Assembly (NCBI GenBank): GCA_034008185.1
Contig: CM067081.1
Coordinates: 69,368,054-69,432,053, forward strand
Source: Gorsachius magnificus
Taxonomy: Eukaryota; Chordata; Aves; Pelecaniformes; Ardeidae
Direction of reading: 5' to 3'
Length of the DNA: 64,000 nt
Shown: one piece after another, positions 51,204-64,000 of the stretch
How the letters are laid out: the number at the start of each line of letters is the position of its first letter
Position numbering within the stretch: position 1 is the first letter of the stretch
Notes under the pieces: model-generated
Seen by the model: only the letters and a program-made list of their open reading frames with translations
Databases searched by the model: none
Told to the model about the DNA's origin: nothing
Position numbers and translations under genes: made by a program

Positions 51204-54200
51204 GTGAGTGAGCGGGGGTGGGGGGTGGGTCTGGCCTGGCCCGGCGCGGCCCGGCCCGGCCGTTCGTTGCCCGCTGGCCGGGCGCCCCCGGCCCCCCGTA
51301 CCCTCCGCCGCCGGGGGGGAGGAGGAGGGCGACGACGAGGGGGGGGCGGCGGCGGCGGCTTCTCCCCCCCCTTCCCGGTTGGGGAAGGGGGCCCGGGGCC
51401 CCCCCCCGCCTCACTGAAACTTTCCCCAAGTCCGGCGGGCAGCCGGCTAGGCCGTGCCGGGCGGGCCGTGCCGGGGGTCCTCGTCAGGCGTCCTTCCCCT
51501 GCCCCGTCCCGAGGGCTTGCGCGGGGGGGGGCCGCGGCGGGGGCGTCTCCGGGGCGCGGCGCGCGCCCCGCGGTTCGCGGGGGGGTTCGGGGGCTGGCCG
51601 TGCGGCGGGCCCGGCCCAGCCCCGGGCGTGAGGCGGCGGGGCGGGCGGTCTGCCTGGGCGGAGAGGCTCGGGGACAGCGGTGTAGCGGTGTGAGCGAGAC
51701 GTGGCTGGAGGAGCAAGCATTTCCGCAGCCGCTCCTCAGACCGCTCTTTGTTGGTCTTAACCCGGTAGCTGTGCGAGGTGAGGCTGCGGGGAAGTTTTCC
51801 AGGGCAGGCCTCGTGCCTGGTTTTTGCAAAATCCTCTGATGTCCTTTGGCGGGGCTAAATAAATGTTTGTTTCTTAGCTCAGCACGTAGCTGGAGGCTTT
51901 AAGAGCCTGAGGAGAGGCACAAAGGTATTTGGGAAAATCTTAAAATGACCACTGACAGGGGTATTTATGACTTACTAGGCATGAGTCAGACAGGTTCTCA
52001 GATTTATACCGTTGTCCTGTCAGCTCTCATCCCTTTCTTGTCCAGAGTTTTCCACTGTGTGTTTCATACTCAGTTTATTTGGTCTTAGTCTGTTCTGGTT
52101 TTCGACTTAGGTAGATTTTAGGCAGATGGAACACCACGAAGAAGGATCTTTAAAGCTTTGTCAGCTTAGCTAGGGACAAGCAATTCTCTCAATGCTCCAA
52201 AACGCACATAGGTGAGCTAGCTTTGGGGGTGGGTGTGTGCGTGCATCAGACTTAGGATCCTCCCTTTGCATTTGGGAGGGTGGAGAGGTACAATTTGAGT
52301 ATTTTGGCAGAAGGGGTGGTGTTTCCTACCCCAGAAACACAACATTGGAATTTCCTTTACTACCATATGTTACTGTGTTCACAGGACCTGGTTGTTTAGA
52401 TACTGCTGTTATTGATGAAGTTATGTGCCAGCTCTGACTCTTAGGACAGTTTGTTTATCCAAGTGACTTCAGGTTCCATGTATACTGAAGCAGGGACAGC
52501 TTAATGTCTGTTCTTATTTTGAAAGGTGTGGGTGTTTTGCCAAAAATGATACTTAATTTTGCAAAAAAAGTTACTAGGCTGCTGTTAAAATACTGGAATT
52601 GAGTGGCAATTGATGTGGTCATTGGGACCTGGCTATTGAGTAGATTCTACGAACAGTAGTTGGTGTTTGCTGTCTAGTTTTGTGGGTAAAAGCCTTAAGG
52701 AAGGGAAAAAAGGTCATATGATCTTTGCTGTCTGGGCCGTAAGTCATAGAAGTCTTCCCACTGCTTGTTTCTGGTCGTTCTTTGGGATTCAGAAAAAAAA
52801 TGGAGGAGGAGAAGGACTGCAGATCAGTGTGGCCAAAAGTAGCTTAAAAGGAAATAGGTTGCTGTCTGTTGGGAGTATGGTTTTTGCAAATCTAAGGTTG
52901 TAGGTTGCTGTACTCTGACTACTGGTCAGAAGTAGTGGAATCATTAGTTACACCTCTGGTGTCTTCAGTATAGTATGGTATGCTAGGAGATGCCACTGGT
53001 CTAACAGATTCTAGAGAGACTGTTTCTTGTTTTCTTTCCTGTGGAAGTGATTATGATCCCATCCCCCTATCCTAAAAGTACACTCCTTGCAATATTACTG
53101 AATCATCGCTGTGCTCTGGTTGCAGTCAGATAATGCCAGACTAAAATAGCATAGAATCTGAGAAAACTGAGCTGCTGGTGTAGGTGTATGTGCTGGCACT
53201 TCTTACATTCCTTCTTTCTCAAGTGCTCTCCAAGTGACTAAGTGTTTTCAGGCTGTGCACCTCCTTTCCATGGATTTCCATTCAGTGGTAGTACAGGGGA
53301 ATCACGTTTGGAGCACATCATGTTACAGGGAATGAAATATTTGGCAAGTACGTTATTTTTTTATGAACTAGGAGATAGGGCTTTTTTGATAGTGCCATTT
53401 TGTCAGTTTGTGTGTGAAATCCCGAGAGAATGTTTAGTGAGTATCTTTTCTAAAAGTGTCTTATTTTATAAAAGCTTCTGCCTTTGAATGCAAATTTGTT
53501 ACAAATATGCCTGAAGAACTTCTTTATGAGTGTTTGCGAACTGGAGGAAGAGCTTATTAGAGGCAGTTGAAAGGTTCTCAGCTGTCTTACTTTCAAGAGT
53601 CATTGAGTGGCTCTTTTGGGAGTTTCACAGCACAAGGTGCTGGATGGCTAGCATGGCTTAGATATCCCTTCTCTGCATCTCCCATTTCCCACCAGCATTC
53701 ACCCACGTACAAGGACTTAAATTCCTGTGCTGTGCACCAGGTAAAGGAACTGGTCTGGACTAAGGTCACCTTCCCAGGTTATAACCATTTGGCAGTGTGG
53801 GTGTTCAAACAACTGTTTTGGCCCAGCTGAGGAGGCTGTGCACTGGTGAAGTGGGCAGCTGGGAGGGCTGTTGGCAGCATTGCCATCACGTGCTTTGCAG
53901 GTCCACAATTAGTGTCTTGCCTAAGGAGTCTTGTTAATGATGGTTAAAGTACCACCGTGACATGAGGTGCATGGTCAGGCTCATGTTAAAGATACCTAGA
54001 ACCATTTTTGTGGACTTAACTGGTTTCCCTAGTGGCACTTAGAGTAAGAAGGATCCTTACTTTACATCTGGGTTTGAATTGTCTCATTTCTGTAAATCTG
54101 ATTTCTATTAATTTTAAAAAACCCCTAGTTGTTCACTTGAAACAGTGTCCTATGCGTGGTTTGTTGTATATAAAAATAGAACCCCAAAGGAGCATTTCTG

Positions 54201-57200
54201 TGTAGCAGGCAGTTAAAAGCTGTTGTAACTTAAGCGACTATTCCATGGTAAAACTGAAGTGAACAGAGTTTAGTTAAAGTTACATTTACCTTATCTGTAG
54301 GCCCTCGGTGAAAGGGGTGATTTTGTTCCCCGTTGCCCGAGTGATGAATCTGGAGGTAGTGCAGCTAGAGAGCTGTTGAAATCACTCTGTAATCTGGTAG
54401 TATGCTACTCGGTTGTTTGTTTTTTTTAATATTTTTCAGAATTAGCTTTGACTCACTTGCAATACCGTCTCCTTCTGTGAGCATTGCATGGCTATACTGT
54501 GCTACCTATAATGGGAAGCCTTGCCTAAAGGTTGAATTTTCATTGCCCTTTTAAAGGGACAATGTCTTCTGCTATAGCTTTTCTCTGATTTAACCCCCAG
54601 CAAGATACTGTAGGAGTGCTAGTGCTAACCAAAGGAGCTGAGGGCATGTGGAGGTGGACTGAAGCAAGTCCTTTCACTCAGGGGCTGCATTTGCATCATC
54701 TTGAAGCTGTTATGAAATCACAGCTTAAGAACAGGAGGTGATTATAAACACAAGCAAAGTGGATTTAATTGATTTTTTTGTTGGCTGTAATGAGAAATGT
54801 GGACAGATCATAAACCAGCAACCAATTAAATAGATATTGTTAAAAAAATAATCAGGTGTCACCACCATATGAGTAACTTGTACAGTCTGAGAGTTCTGTT
54901 TTGTTTTTAAAAAGCCCACTTGCTTGTAGGCTGATATGTCAATACATAGACACCTTAAACTCATTCCCCTTGAAATTCTAAATGTTTATTCAGCTTTATA
55001 TGGACATACTGAGATGTTTCAGTGAGCCTGTCTTTGTAGAATCAGGACCTTATTTAAGTTGTTGGAAATATACTGTAAAATCTTGTAGCCAGGATTTAAA
55101 GACCAGAGCTTGTCAATCTGCATGGTTTGCATTAATCTTGATGCCACTGCAAATAATCTACTGATGTCTTGGTAAGTCATCATAAATATAAGGGAGTTGC
55201 ATGTTCTTAATGAAAATAAAGTTAAGAGCTCTATTTCTGGTAAAGTAGAAGAACAGTTGTCTTTGCTTATTTGTAGATGGAATAGTTCTCAGGAAGTATG
55301 CCAGTAGCCTTGTTTCTTTTCCAAGGGAAAAAAGAAGGAATAGTAGGGTGCTGTCATGAGATCCAAGCTTAAGACCTCGTTACCTTTCTAAGATAAATTA
55401 CAGCGCAGCTACTGAAACAACTTAAACCCAAAATGTCAAAATAATGTGAGGGAAGTACATCCTGCAGTGTAGTGGCTTTGCTTCTCCCAGCATTGTTGTT
55501 TCCATGGTTGTTGCCCTTTGTTTTACAAGGTTAGCCATTTGTTTTTGTAAGATTTCCATCAGCTGGCAAGAATGTCATGTGCTCTTCTCAGAATATCAAG
55601 GTGTGAGTAAGCTTTTTGGTTTGAATCTTACCAGCCCCTTGGCATGATGCTTGTCTTGCATGTGTTCAAAACAAAGGTTAAAGGCTACTTAATGTTGTGT
55701 TCTGATAATATTTTACTTTCACTTTTCATAATAGAGAAGTAGCTGCAAATTTGGCCCTGTCCTATTGCTTCAGGCTAGCTGTCTGACAGTTATTCAGCAC
55801 TGCTCTGGAGAATACCAGAAATCTTCCTTCCCCAGCTGTTTTACAACTAGACAGCAAGATTGACTAAATGGCCATGGAAGAGTGAGAAATGGTCTGATGT
55901 GACATCAGGCTCGCCTGCTTTTTGTGTCAGCATGCCATGGATTTTCCACCAAAAAAACCCAAACCAAAAACATTTGGTTGCTGGCTTCATGTCCTGCAGA
56001 GCTGCCTTTCATCTGTGGGTTTATGCAAATAAGTTTACTGTCTTCAACAGCTTCCAGTTCCCTGCTCATCAGGCTTCCAACTAGCCGTGGCTGTGTAGCT
56101 TATGAAAATTTGTTCACACTTCAGTTGAGTTTGTCAGGAATAGATGGAATCCAACTCTGTTTTGCTGACCATGATGTTTTAAACCAATTTTTTGGTATCC
56201 TGGAGAAATTCACCCTGACCCAGCTTATCTCCATTTAATATTTGTCTTGAGTATTTGTCTTTAATATTTTATTTCCATTTAGTATTTGTCTTTTCTGCGG
56301 CATGTGCAGGAGGTGGTGCTGGCATCGTTCTACTTGAGGACAAACACTCTTCGAGCTTTTGTCTTCTTTCCCCTCTGTGTTTTTGCAAGGGGGAAATGTT
56401 TCCCTATCATTTATATCGGTTGCTTCTTTCCTGTAAGGTTGGTTGACCAAAGCAGGGTTTAGTTGAAACTGGTAGTTTTCAACTTCTCATTCGTGGACCT
56501 TAGGGAGGGAGAGGTGGGGGTTACTGCACCAACTTAGCTGAAAGGGTTTGTAAAAGGTAACAGGGAAAAGTGAGTTTGTTTCGGTTACAGTGCTGACCAT
56601 TGGAGCATACTGTGAGTCTGCTGAAAACAATTTTAGCAGTCAGAGAACTTAAAACAAAATGGTGAAAATAATCGGTTTGAGTCATGACCCCTCATTTGAA
56701 TACCACCCTAATTTGAGTGATGTTACCTTCGGTGGTTGCTCAATTTGTGGGGTTTGACATGCATGCTGGTGTATCATCGTTATCCTGGGAGTGTGGCATA
56801 TTCTCTGCCTCCTTGAGTTTCTTGAAAGATATCCCACAGTTCTGCTAGCCATGTCTGGGAAACAAAGGGAAGGTCAAGGGCTAAATTAAAGAAGACAGTG
56901 CCCCCCCTCCTCCTTTTTTTTCAACAGGCATTTGACAAACCAGAGCTACCATCTACACTGGGGGAAGCATGATTTGTGTAAAACTGCATAAGATGTATGC
57001 CGGTTGCTAAGATAATAGTTCTGCTGCTTTCTCTTTCCTTCACTTGCAATAGGGACATGTATGGCACTAACAGCAGCATGTACAGGTCTGTTGGCTTAGA
57101 AGGTTTCTGTTGGTTTCTTTAACCTGCCATGTTGCTTTAAAGCAAAGGGAGAAAATGCTTTTCTCAACACACTTTGTGCATTTGAATTGTGTAGACCAGA

Positions 57201-60200
57201 TTATCTGGAGATAGATGTCATTTCATAGCGTTTTGGGTTTTTTTTTCATTATCTGCTGTTGTTTAAGGAAAGACATGTAGGGTTTTCAGTTCTTTTTTTA
57301 AGTGAAAAGGGGACACAGGGATGTTAGCAATTTAGATTGTGTTGCTTTCATGTTGCCAAAATAATTTTGACCCAATTCAGAATGTAATTATTACATAGTA
57401 CTCCAGTTAGGTATAAGTCAGAGTCCTTCTGTTGTCTTCCTTGGGAGTTCAAACCTTTTGTAGGCAGTCAACGTCTTTGCAAACTACTTTGTTGTTTCAA
57501 GCCAGTAAATTCAAAGCTAGAAAGTCTTATGGTGTCCAGGCACACTCAAGTATATGTGGTGATGAAAATCGAAGATCCTGTTTGGAACTTCATAACTGTG
57601 ATGAGTTATATGCATTCTGGGTTTTTGTTGTAAATATTGGATGTTTTTTTCTGTTTGTAGTAACTAACAATTGGAGTGCATTACCTTATTTGTGGCAAAA
57701 TGCAAAGGATAGACAAAAATGGATGAGTAGTGGTAAAGAATGATATGCTAAAGATATGAGATAGGAAGGGGTAGAAGCACTGAACAGAGAACTGGAAAGA
57801 AAACTTAACAAAAGAGTTGGAAAGAATTTGCTGTCTGGGAAACGAAGAACAGAATTCAGTCATAAAGTGATGATGCTAACTGAAATGTTAGAATAAGTAT
57901 TTATGGTTAGCTTCCTATCTAGTATGAAGCACCATTAACTCTTGTAAAGAAAGAAAATTTGCATGGTGTTATATCTCACAGCTGTAGGAATCTATCAGTT
58001 TGCCAAAGTTTAAGTTTTCATTCATGATAGATAGGGAAGTGCACACTTAATAGTGGATGCCCAACACCAAATTGCTTGGTGCTTCTGTTGTACTTTTTCG
58101 AATGTGACTTAACAGATTTTGTGTTTGGTTTTTTTTTTTTTTTACTTCACGCAGGCAGGGCTGGCTTGTATCCAAAGGATAGCTCTTGGAATATTCCTTT
58201 GCTGAAAGTAGCCTAGTCATTGTACTGCTCTGCAGCTGGCATAATTTCAGAAAGGGTCTTCTCTAGAAAAAATAAGCAAACCTTTAAATTTCCAGGAATA
58301 TAAATGTATTCAGTAGAAATAAAATCATTCTTTACTAGTCTGTGACTGATTGGCTTTTGTTTAAGGTAATTTTGAGAAGTCTTGGAAATCTACAATTATT
58401 TTACCATAAGGCTGTGCTTGCCAAATAGTTACAGCTTTATCTCTCAGAGGCTGGAGGGGAAAAAAAAAACCAGACAACAAACTAAACAAAAAAGAGGATT
58501 GGGGTTTTCTGAAAACCATGAGTGATTAATGTTTAGTTGGCAAAATGTAAATACCTCTTTAATAACAATACTGTGATTAAGGCTTTAAGAAACAAATCTT
58601 CTCTTTTCTAAAAGTACAGCTCTTTATCACTTCATCCAAGGCATGTCATTCTTCTTCTCTGGAAGCTGTCACTTTAAAGTGTATGTCTGTGGAAGTGATT
58701 AATGCCTCTGATGTATTTTTAATCTTCATGGTACTTGCAATTAATCCTTGCAGAAAAGCTACAATAAAAATGACTTGTTCTCATTATTTTATGGAAGGGA
58801 TGCACGGGGAGAAAAACATCCCGGAACAGAGAGAGTCAAAATAGGACTACACCTTTCTCCTACAGGCCATTAAACCAGGCTTTCATGTGTCTCCAAACAA
58901 TCCACGTATTCTGATGTCTTGCCTAATGTCAGTTTATTATTACCTTAATCAGTCATTGGGTAAGGTTTACAAATAGTCTTTGAGAGAGTAAGTGGAACCT
59001 CTATTTCTTCTCTCTTGTAGGTGAGTGTCTTAATTGTTTGGTTACAAGTCATGTTTCTGTCTGTCTAATCCAATTAATCACGAATTTGTCCCTTGCACAG
59101 AGTTTCAGTAGATGGCAGGAAGACACTGTCCATGCATGCTCTTTAGTTGGATGAATAGGAAGTTCTCATAGAATAAGTACTGTGGTGGCTGTGGGAGCTA
59201 AGGGTGTTAAATCTCTAAGGTTTGAGAATTGGCATAGGACTGTTATCCTAGATGAATACCTCTTGGCTTAAAAGATGTGGGTTTAGAGTTGGAATTTTTT
59301 TAATTGTATTTTTTTAAGACTGGCTTTTACAGTGAGGTGCTTAATTATGTTAGCGTTTGCTCAAATTGGGTCCGTAGGAGTCTGATGCTTTTGAAAACTG
59401 GTATGGAAGCTTTTTTTAACCATCCACATGTCTGCAGCTTTTGATGCCTGAACTTGGTGGGCCTGTCAAGGGATTTTATAGTGCCTGTGGGGGTTTTCAT
59501 CTTGGACTTAGGCTTGTGATTCTGCATCATCCTGCTTGTGGATTTGGGCCTGCTTGCCTTAATATGTTTCCATTGTTCTTGCCTGAATGTCAGACTGGCC
59601 TCAGCATAACCTTTAGGGCAAGGAAGCGACAAGTTGAGGAAATTCTCTGTAAGCCATAGTCATGCTGCTGGTTCAGCAGCTGTGTAATCCCGTTCTATGA
59701 ACAATTATGATGTGCATTTAGAAAAAATCCAACAAAACCTTAATTCCACTGTAGTGCAAAACCTTACCTCTGATCCCTTCAACCTTGATGTAAGCTGTAT
59801 GTGAACACACAGTAGCCAAAGAAAGCCTCCTTGGAATTGTGCATTCAGAAGTCTTTGTGAGGGCAGTACGTTCGAACGAGTTTCTGTGGCACCTCTCTGC
59901 ATGTGAGAGAGACTTCAGGGTTCTTCAGATCCCTCCATAAGGTATTTCCTATGTGGTTCATTTTGCAGTTGCATTCTTTTTCACAATGGTACAAAAATAA
60001 TTCCTAGAAGTTTAATGGAAGGTCATCTACTACAGAACTGGGATATCAAGCATAGTGTTTCTGGAAGTACATGAATGCCTTTCTGAGCTCCCCTTCCCTG
60101 CTGTGGACACTGAGCACACAGAGTTAACATGTTTTCTTTTAGGAAGCCGGTTTCTTGTATGCAATGTAGTGGCACTGTCTTCGCAACAAAACTGGCAGGG

Positions 60201-62273
60201 TGGTATTTGTGGTGCAGCTGGCGACTCATTTTTTTCATCAATTCCTGCTTCACCAACTAAGCCCAGATGTTTCCTGCCACTGCGTAAACAATACATTACG
60301 CTATTTGTATGGGTTTCTGTAGCCCAGAAAAACAACTGATTGTAAGTGTAGCTGAGTAATGTATAACTTGAGAATTCTGTACCTGTAGTTCCCAGATGGT
60401 CATCATTCACTGAAAAAAAAAGAAGGGGGGGGGGAGGGGAAGGGGGGAGTTTTTCCATTAATGTTATCATAAATAATTCTGAAATCCTAGCTGGAGGGTA
60501 AATAACTTGAATTGAACTTAGTGCTCAACACTGTATCCCTTTTTCCCAAAGAGAATTTACTTAAGTTAAAATCCACAGTATTTTTTAATTTCAGTTGGAT
60601 TTTATTGATCAGCTGTTCTGCTTACTATAAAGCTTCCTTATCTTTTCCCCAGAAGATGACAGAGATTTTATGGTACCACCACAGATATCACAGTGCCCTC
60701 CTACAGTTTGTTTGATAGTCTGTCATGGATTCATTTGGGTTATTCTTTGAATTACTCAGCAGCACTCAGTAGTTAAAAACAGTATCTTTGCCATCCCCTG
60801 AAGGATGGAACGATGACTGCATTACTGCATCCTCACTCATGTCCTCCCCACTCCTCTTTCCTGGGTATGTTTCCTTTTTTTCTCTTGCCTGGAAGGTGCC
60901 TGTGACTGTAGCAGCATTTTTTAATTGTTTTCGTGATTCTGTAACACCTCATCATCTGCTTGAGATCAGTAAGTAATAACATGAAAATGTATGTGCAAAG
61001 CCTGAATCTAGGCAAAATGCTTCATTACCTGCTACTTGAGACCCAAAGCGCAGCTTACAAATACTGAGGACACTACAGAAGCTTTCTATATGTATGTTAA
61101 TACTGCATATAGGCTGCTACTCCTTCTTAAAACCCAGTGTAATTTGGGTCCTTAGGTTGAGCCTTGTCTCTTAAAGAGCAATTGCAGAATGATTTTTCTG
61201 GCGATATTCTGAGTATGTTTCCTGTGTTGCTTATTGGTGCAGAGTCCCTTATGTAACTGTCCCCTATTAATTAACCTTGTTTGTCTTGACGATCTGAAGT
61301 TGTCAACTCTATAGTGTAGTCTGGTTTATGGCTCCTCATTTTTTCTCTTTAAACTACATCCTGTGTCTTAATTGGAAGCTAAAAGGAAAAATCAGTGTTC
61401 TAATAGTTTTCATGTAATCAGTTAAACCCTGAACAGTTTCAGATGATTTTTTTTCTAGTTGAAAATAAATTGGGCAGATGAATCTTTTAGTGAACACCAA
61501 CTTATACATGTTTGCTGTGCTATTTTATACTGTGGTTTGTCTTCCTCAAAACTTTTTTCCGTACAAAGAGTGTAATAAATGATCTTTGTTTGCTTAGTGA
61601 GCCATTTGGTTACATTGCTTAGGTACCTTTTGTGCCTGCATCACAATATATACATATTTAGAGACAGAATTCACATGTGCACAAACACTTGCTACCTTTA
61701 ATGCGGGTAGTGGCACCTTTTTGGACTGGTTCAGCTATGGTCTGTAGCCACCAGTCTTTTTACTCATGTCAGCCTGCAGTTTCCAGTTCATGTGGTTCAG
61801 GTCTACAGAACTCCTTTCTTGCTCTTGCCATTTTTTTTTTCAATATCCCTAATAAACAAGTCCGGAGCTCTGGTTTGTTTTATCTGTGTGTGGTGTCAAA
61901 TTATAGTTCAGAGAATTCTTGTACATTCTCTTTATGTAATATACTGTGGGGATAATGATCAGATAAGTGTATCTGCTGATTTACTGGTCAGATAATTCCA
62001 GGCATGCACTGGAATAGTCTAGTCAGTCCTTTTTTATTGAATGACTGGATTTTCCTACTTTTTTTATAGTCTTGTGTAATTTCATCAGAATTTCTCCTAT
62101 ACTCTTAAACTGTGTTCTAGTCGCTTGGTGTGTGTATACATATCATGTATGTAACTTGTTTAGGTGATTTGTGATTAATATACTTAATGCTGTTTTAAAT
62201 TCCTGATGATAGGAAAATGACCTCATGTACTGTTGTATGACACTTTAATGTTCTCTCTTTTCTTATTTTCCAG
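51204..62273 (+). other. UXS1 intron 1 (11,070 bp)
   Basis: It is bounded by GTGAGT at 51204 and a polypyrimidine tract plus CAG at 62251-62273 ('ttctcttttcttattttccag'). The first 500 bp belong to the CpG island. The rest is AT-rich and T-rich on the sense strand, with poly-T at 58129-58143 and a G-rich run at 60425-60449. I saw no CR1, LTR or second gene inside. The frames of 146 codons or fewer look like chance. A low-repeat stretch at about 58560-58790 contains the palindrome CACTTTAAAGTG (58670-58681) and is a weak candidate for an intronic conserved element. Confidence 0.9.
60425..60449 (+). repeat. G-rich tract in UXS1 intron 1
   Basis: Runs of 10, 4 and 6 G separated by one or two A, just after a poly-A run. 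It has G-quadruplex potential on the sense strand and in the pre-mRNA. Confidence 0.85.
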
Positions 62274-62301
62274 CTGTATGGGGAAACTTCGTCAATATGA
62301 G
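62274..62301 (+). CDS. UXS1: UXS1 coding exon 2 (28-nt microexon)
   Basis: Twenty-eight bases complete Ser33 (t|ct) and encode VWGNFVNM, plus the first two bases (ag) of Arg42. Together with exon 1 this gives the vertebrate UXS1 run SVWGNFVNMR, the luminal end of the membrane anchor and the start of the stem. The acceptor is strong (pyrimidine tract then CAG). The donor GAG|GTAACA is weak, with C rather than G at +5. Phase is 1 in and 2 out, so skipping it would shift the frame. The next exon, expected to continue with the conserved SIQENGELKIESK-like stem, was not found before 64000. Confidence 0.93.
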
Positions 62302-64000
62302 GTAACATATATAATTTTTGCATTGAATATCCTTATCTAAAATAAAATTAACTTACCTTTCCCATTCAACACATATCATTTGTATATCAAATAGGGAGAC
62401 AGTAGAACTGCACCTCACTGTGTTGTTTGGGTGGTTGCTAAGCAGCTGATACCATTTTTTAAATATAAGGTGTTCAGTCTCAAAAAGGGTTTTAAGTCTG
62501 TAGCAAATCTCACCTAGGATCTTACTCTCACTTCAGCATCTGCCTTCCTTTACACAAATTTATCTTCTGATTTTGGAGAAGTTTTCAGGCAAGTTGTTTG
62601 GCATAGCTGGGCACATAGGGTTTTGGATTCTACTTTTCCTCAGCCCAGATCTGACCATATCTCAGTGACAATACAGGCTTAAACATTGAAGAGCAGCAGA
62701 TCCTCCATAATTATGTTTCTGTACTAAGAATTAGAAATGTGGTTTTGAGGTGTTTGCCTCCTCCACAATTAATTGGGGGAGAATCAGATGGTTTAACTGC
62801 TGAAAAGCAAAAAAAAATCCTGCCTGTCCCCGAGAATTTTTGCCCTTGGAAATAGGAAGGCACAGCGTGGGCATGCAAAACATGCTGATTTTCACAGCAT
62901 TTCTGCTTGCATGTGAATGTTTGTCCTCTGGGAAAATTCACCAAGACGACACAACTGAAGAAGGTGAAGAGAACATGGGGACGGTCTGTTCCCTATGACA
63001 AAGTGTTGTGCATAGAGGACAAAATATTTCACCATGTTGTTTTGCTAGTAAAGGGGTTTGGTACTCTGTTGCCATGCTTAGCAGCAGAGAGTAAAGAAAG
63101 TTTGAGACAAAGTAGGAAAAATAATGAATTTTCTGTGAGCTCCGATGCACCCAGAACAGCTTACCCTGGGATCTGTTCCTGCCCCGAGCTGTCCACATTA
63201 CTTCTCTTGGAGTTTCCTCCCCTTGCCACAAAGTGTTCAGCTGTTAGGCGAACAGCTGCTGAGCTGCTGCGGCTTGCAGATGGAGATACCATTTAGATTA
63301 CCATGTTATTGTGACCAGCAAACTGTGACAGTTTAGCAGCTGTTAACGTGAGCAGCTGAGCATTTCCAAAGGAAGGGCAAGAACCTCAGAGAGGGGTTTG
63401 AGGGGGGGCAAGTGGGCATGGGATCCATTGTGTTCATTCCCTGATAAGCTGTCCTTACAAATTCTACCGCTAGCTGCATCTGACTTCTTATTTGAAGTGT
63501 CCGTTACAGAGCTGTTGAGGGAGAAAACTCATTTCTGAAGGTCTGATATTGGTCCTCTGCCAGTAAGATTGTCTTTGTTAGGAGGAAGAGCTCATTAAAA
63601 ACTAAACTGCAGAGTGCCAGTCCTTAGGTTTCGGGATTTGTGAATAAACAATAGTAGTAACTATTTTTGAGGGAACCTTTCAGTCTGAGAGCTTTTCCAA
63701 GTTTTCCTTGCTCATTTAGCAGAGAGGAAGGGCTAGGTATTCCACCGATTGTTTGCATAGCTTTTTGTCCATTTCTGTTATTTGGGAAAACATTTGAAAA
63801 ATTCACAAGAATGACTTAATATTGTTTCCTTGTAGTAAATTCATACTATGCTAACTGGAGGGTTTCTATTTGCCACTATTGCTATAAATTACAATTTGTT
63901 GTGAGAAGATGGTTCAGGGTCTGTGTGTCTTAGTCTAGGAATTTACTGCATTCTTTACTGATACGACAAAAAGGATCAGGTCAATAAGATTTCTGCCTCA
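62302..64000 (+). other. UXS1 intron 2, 5' part
   Basis: It begins with the GTAACA donor and continues past the window end. No sequence encoding the stem/coiled-coil segment that follows in UXS1 is visible, so exon 3 lies further on. The 129-codon + strand frame at 62907-63296 and its antisense shadow have no recognisable domain. Confidence 0.8.

Larger units (their letters stand above)
50520..51720 (+). promoter_or_regulatory. UXS1 CpG-island promoter
   Basis: This is an abrupt block of very high GC with dense CpG, in strong contrast to the AT-rich flanks. It spans the first coding exon of UXS1 and the start of intron 1. It has no obvious TATA box and carries tandem GC boxes and NRF1-type palindromes, as expected for a broadly expressed housekeeping gene promoter. 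The transcription start cannot be fixed from sequence; it should lie upstream of 51107, probably after about 50850. The opposite strand is also open for long stretches, which is a GC artefact, though a divergent non-coding transcript is possible. Limits are approximate. Confidence 0.9.

Overview
The window is nuclear DNA from a bird, most likely a neognath; the species cannot be told from the sequence. The evidence is several CR1 LINE copies with the avian 3' end (tandem 'attctatg'-type octamers), an LTR family typical of avian ERVL elements, and the 5' end of one vertebrate gene. No bacterial, plasmid, CRISPR, tRNA or rRNA features were seen.

The only protein-coding gene I can support is UXS1 (UDP-glucuronate decarboxylase / UDP-xylose synthase), on the + strand. 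It enters the window with its CpG-island promoter (about 50520-51720), coding exon 1 (51107-51203), an 11.07-kb intron 1 and a 28-nt coding exon 2 (62274-62301). The rest of the gene, including the whole catalytic NAD-binding domain, lies beyond position 64000. In mammals the next gene upstream of UXS1 is ST6GAL2, so the left 50 kb probably lies in the ST6GAL2-UXS1 intergenic interval. That is inference from gene order, not something seen here.

Layout: 1-5.9 kb unannotated AT-rich DNA; 5.87-8.24 kb a three-level nest of mobile elements (a + strand CR1 split by a - strand CR1, itself split by a 1,054-bp LTR-like element with a perfect 5-bp target duplication); 9.86-11.22 kb three more CR1 pieces; 17.5-18.25 kb a CR1 copy ending at an LTR fragment; 18.3-41.4 kb mostly unique DNA with small tandem duplications and a few unassigned GC-richer blocks; 41.4-42.0 kb an avian ERVL-type solo LTR; 45.15-46.06 kb a long antisense CR1; 46-50.5 kb unannotated; 50.5-64 kb UXS1. 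I saw no recognisable mobile element inside the transcribed UXS1 part.

I found no new multi-gene system. The points most worth a second look are the nested insertion with its unclassified LTR, the UXS1 leader (long overlapping upstream ORF crossing a G19 run), and the 28-nt UXS1 exon with a weak donor site.
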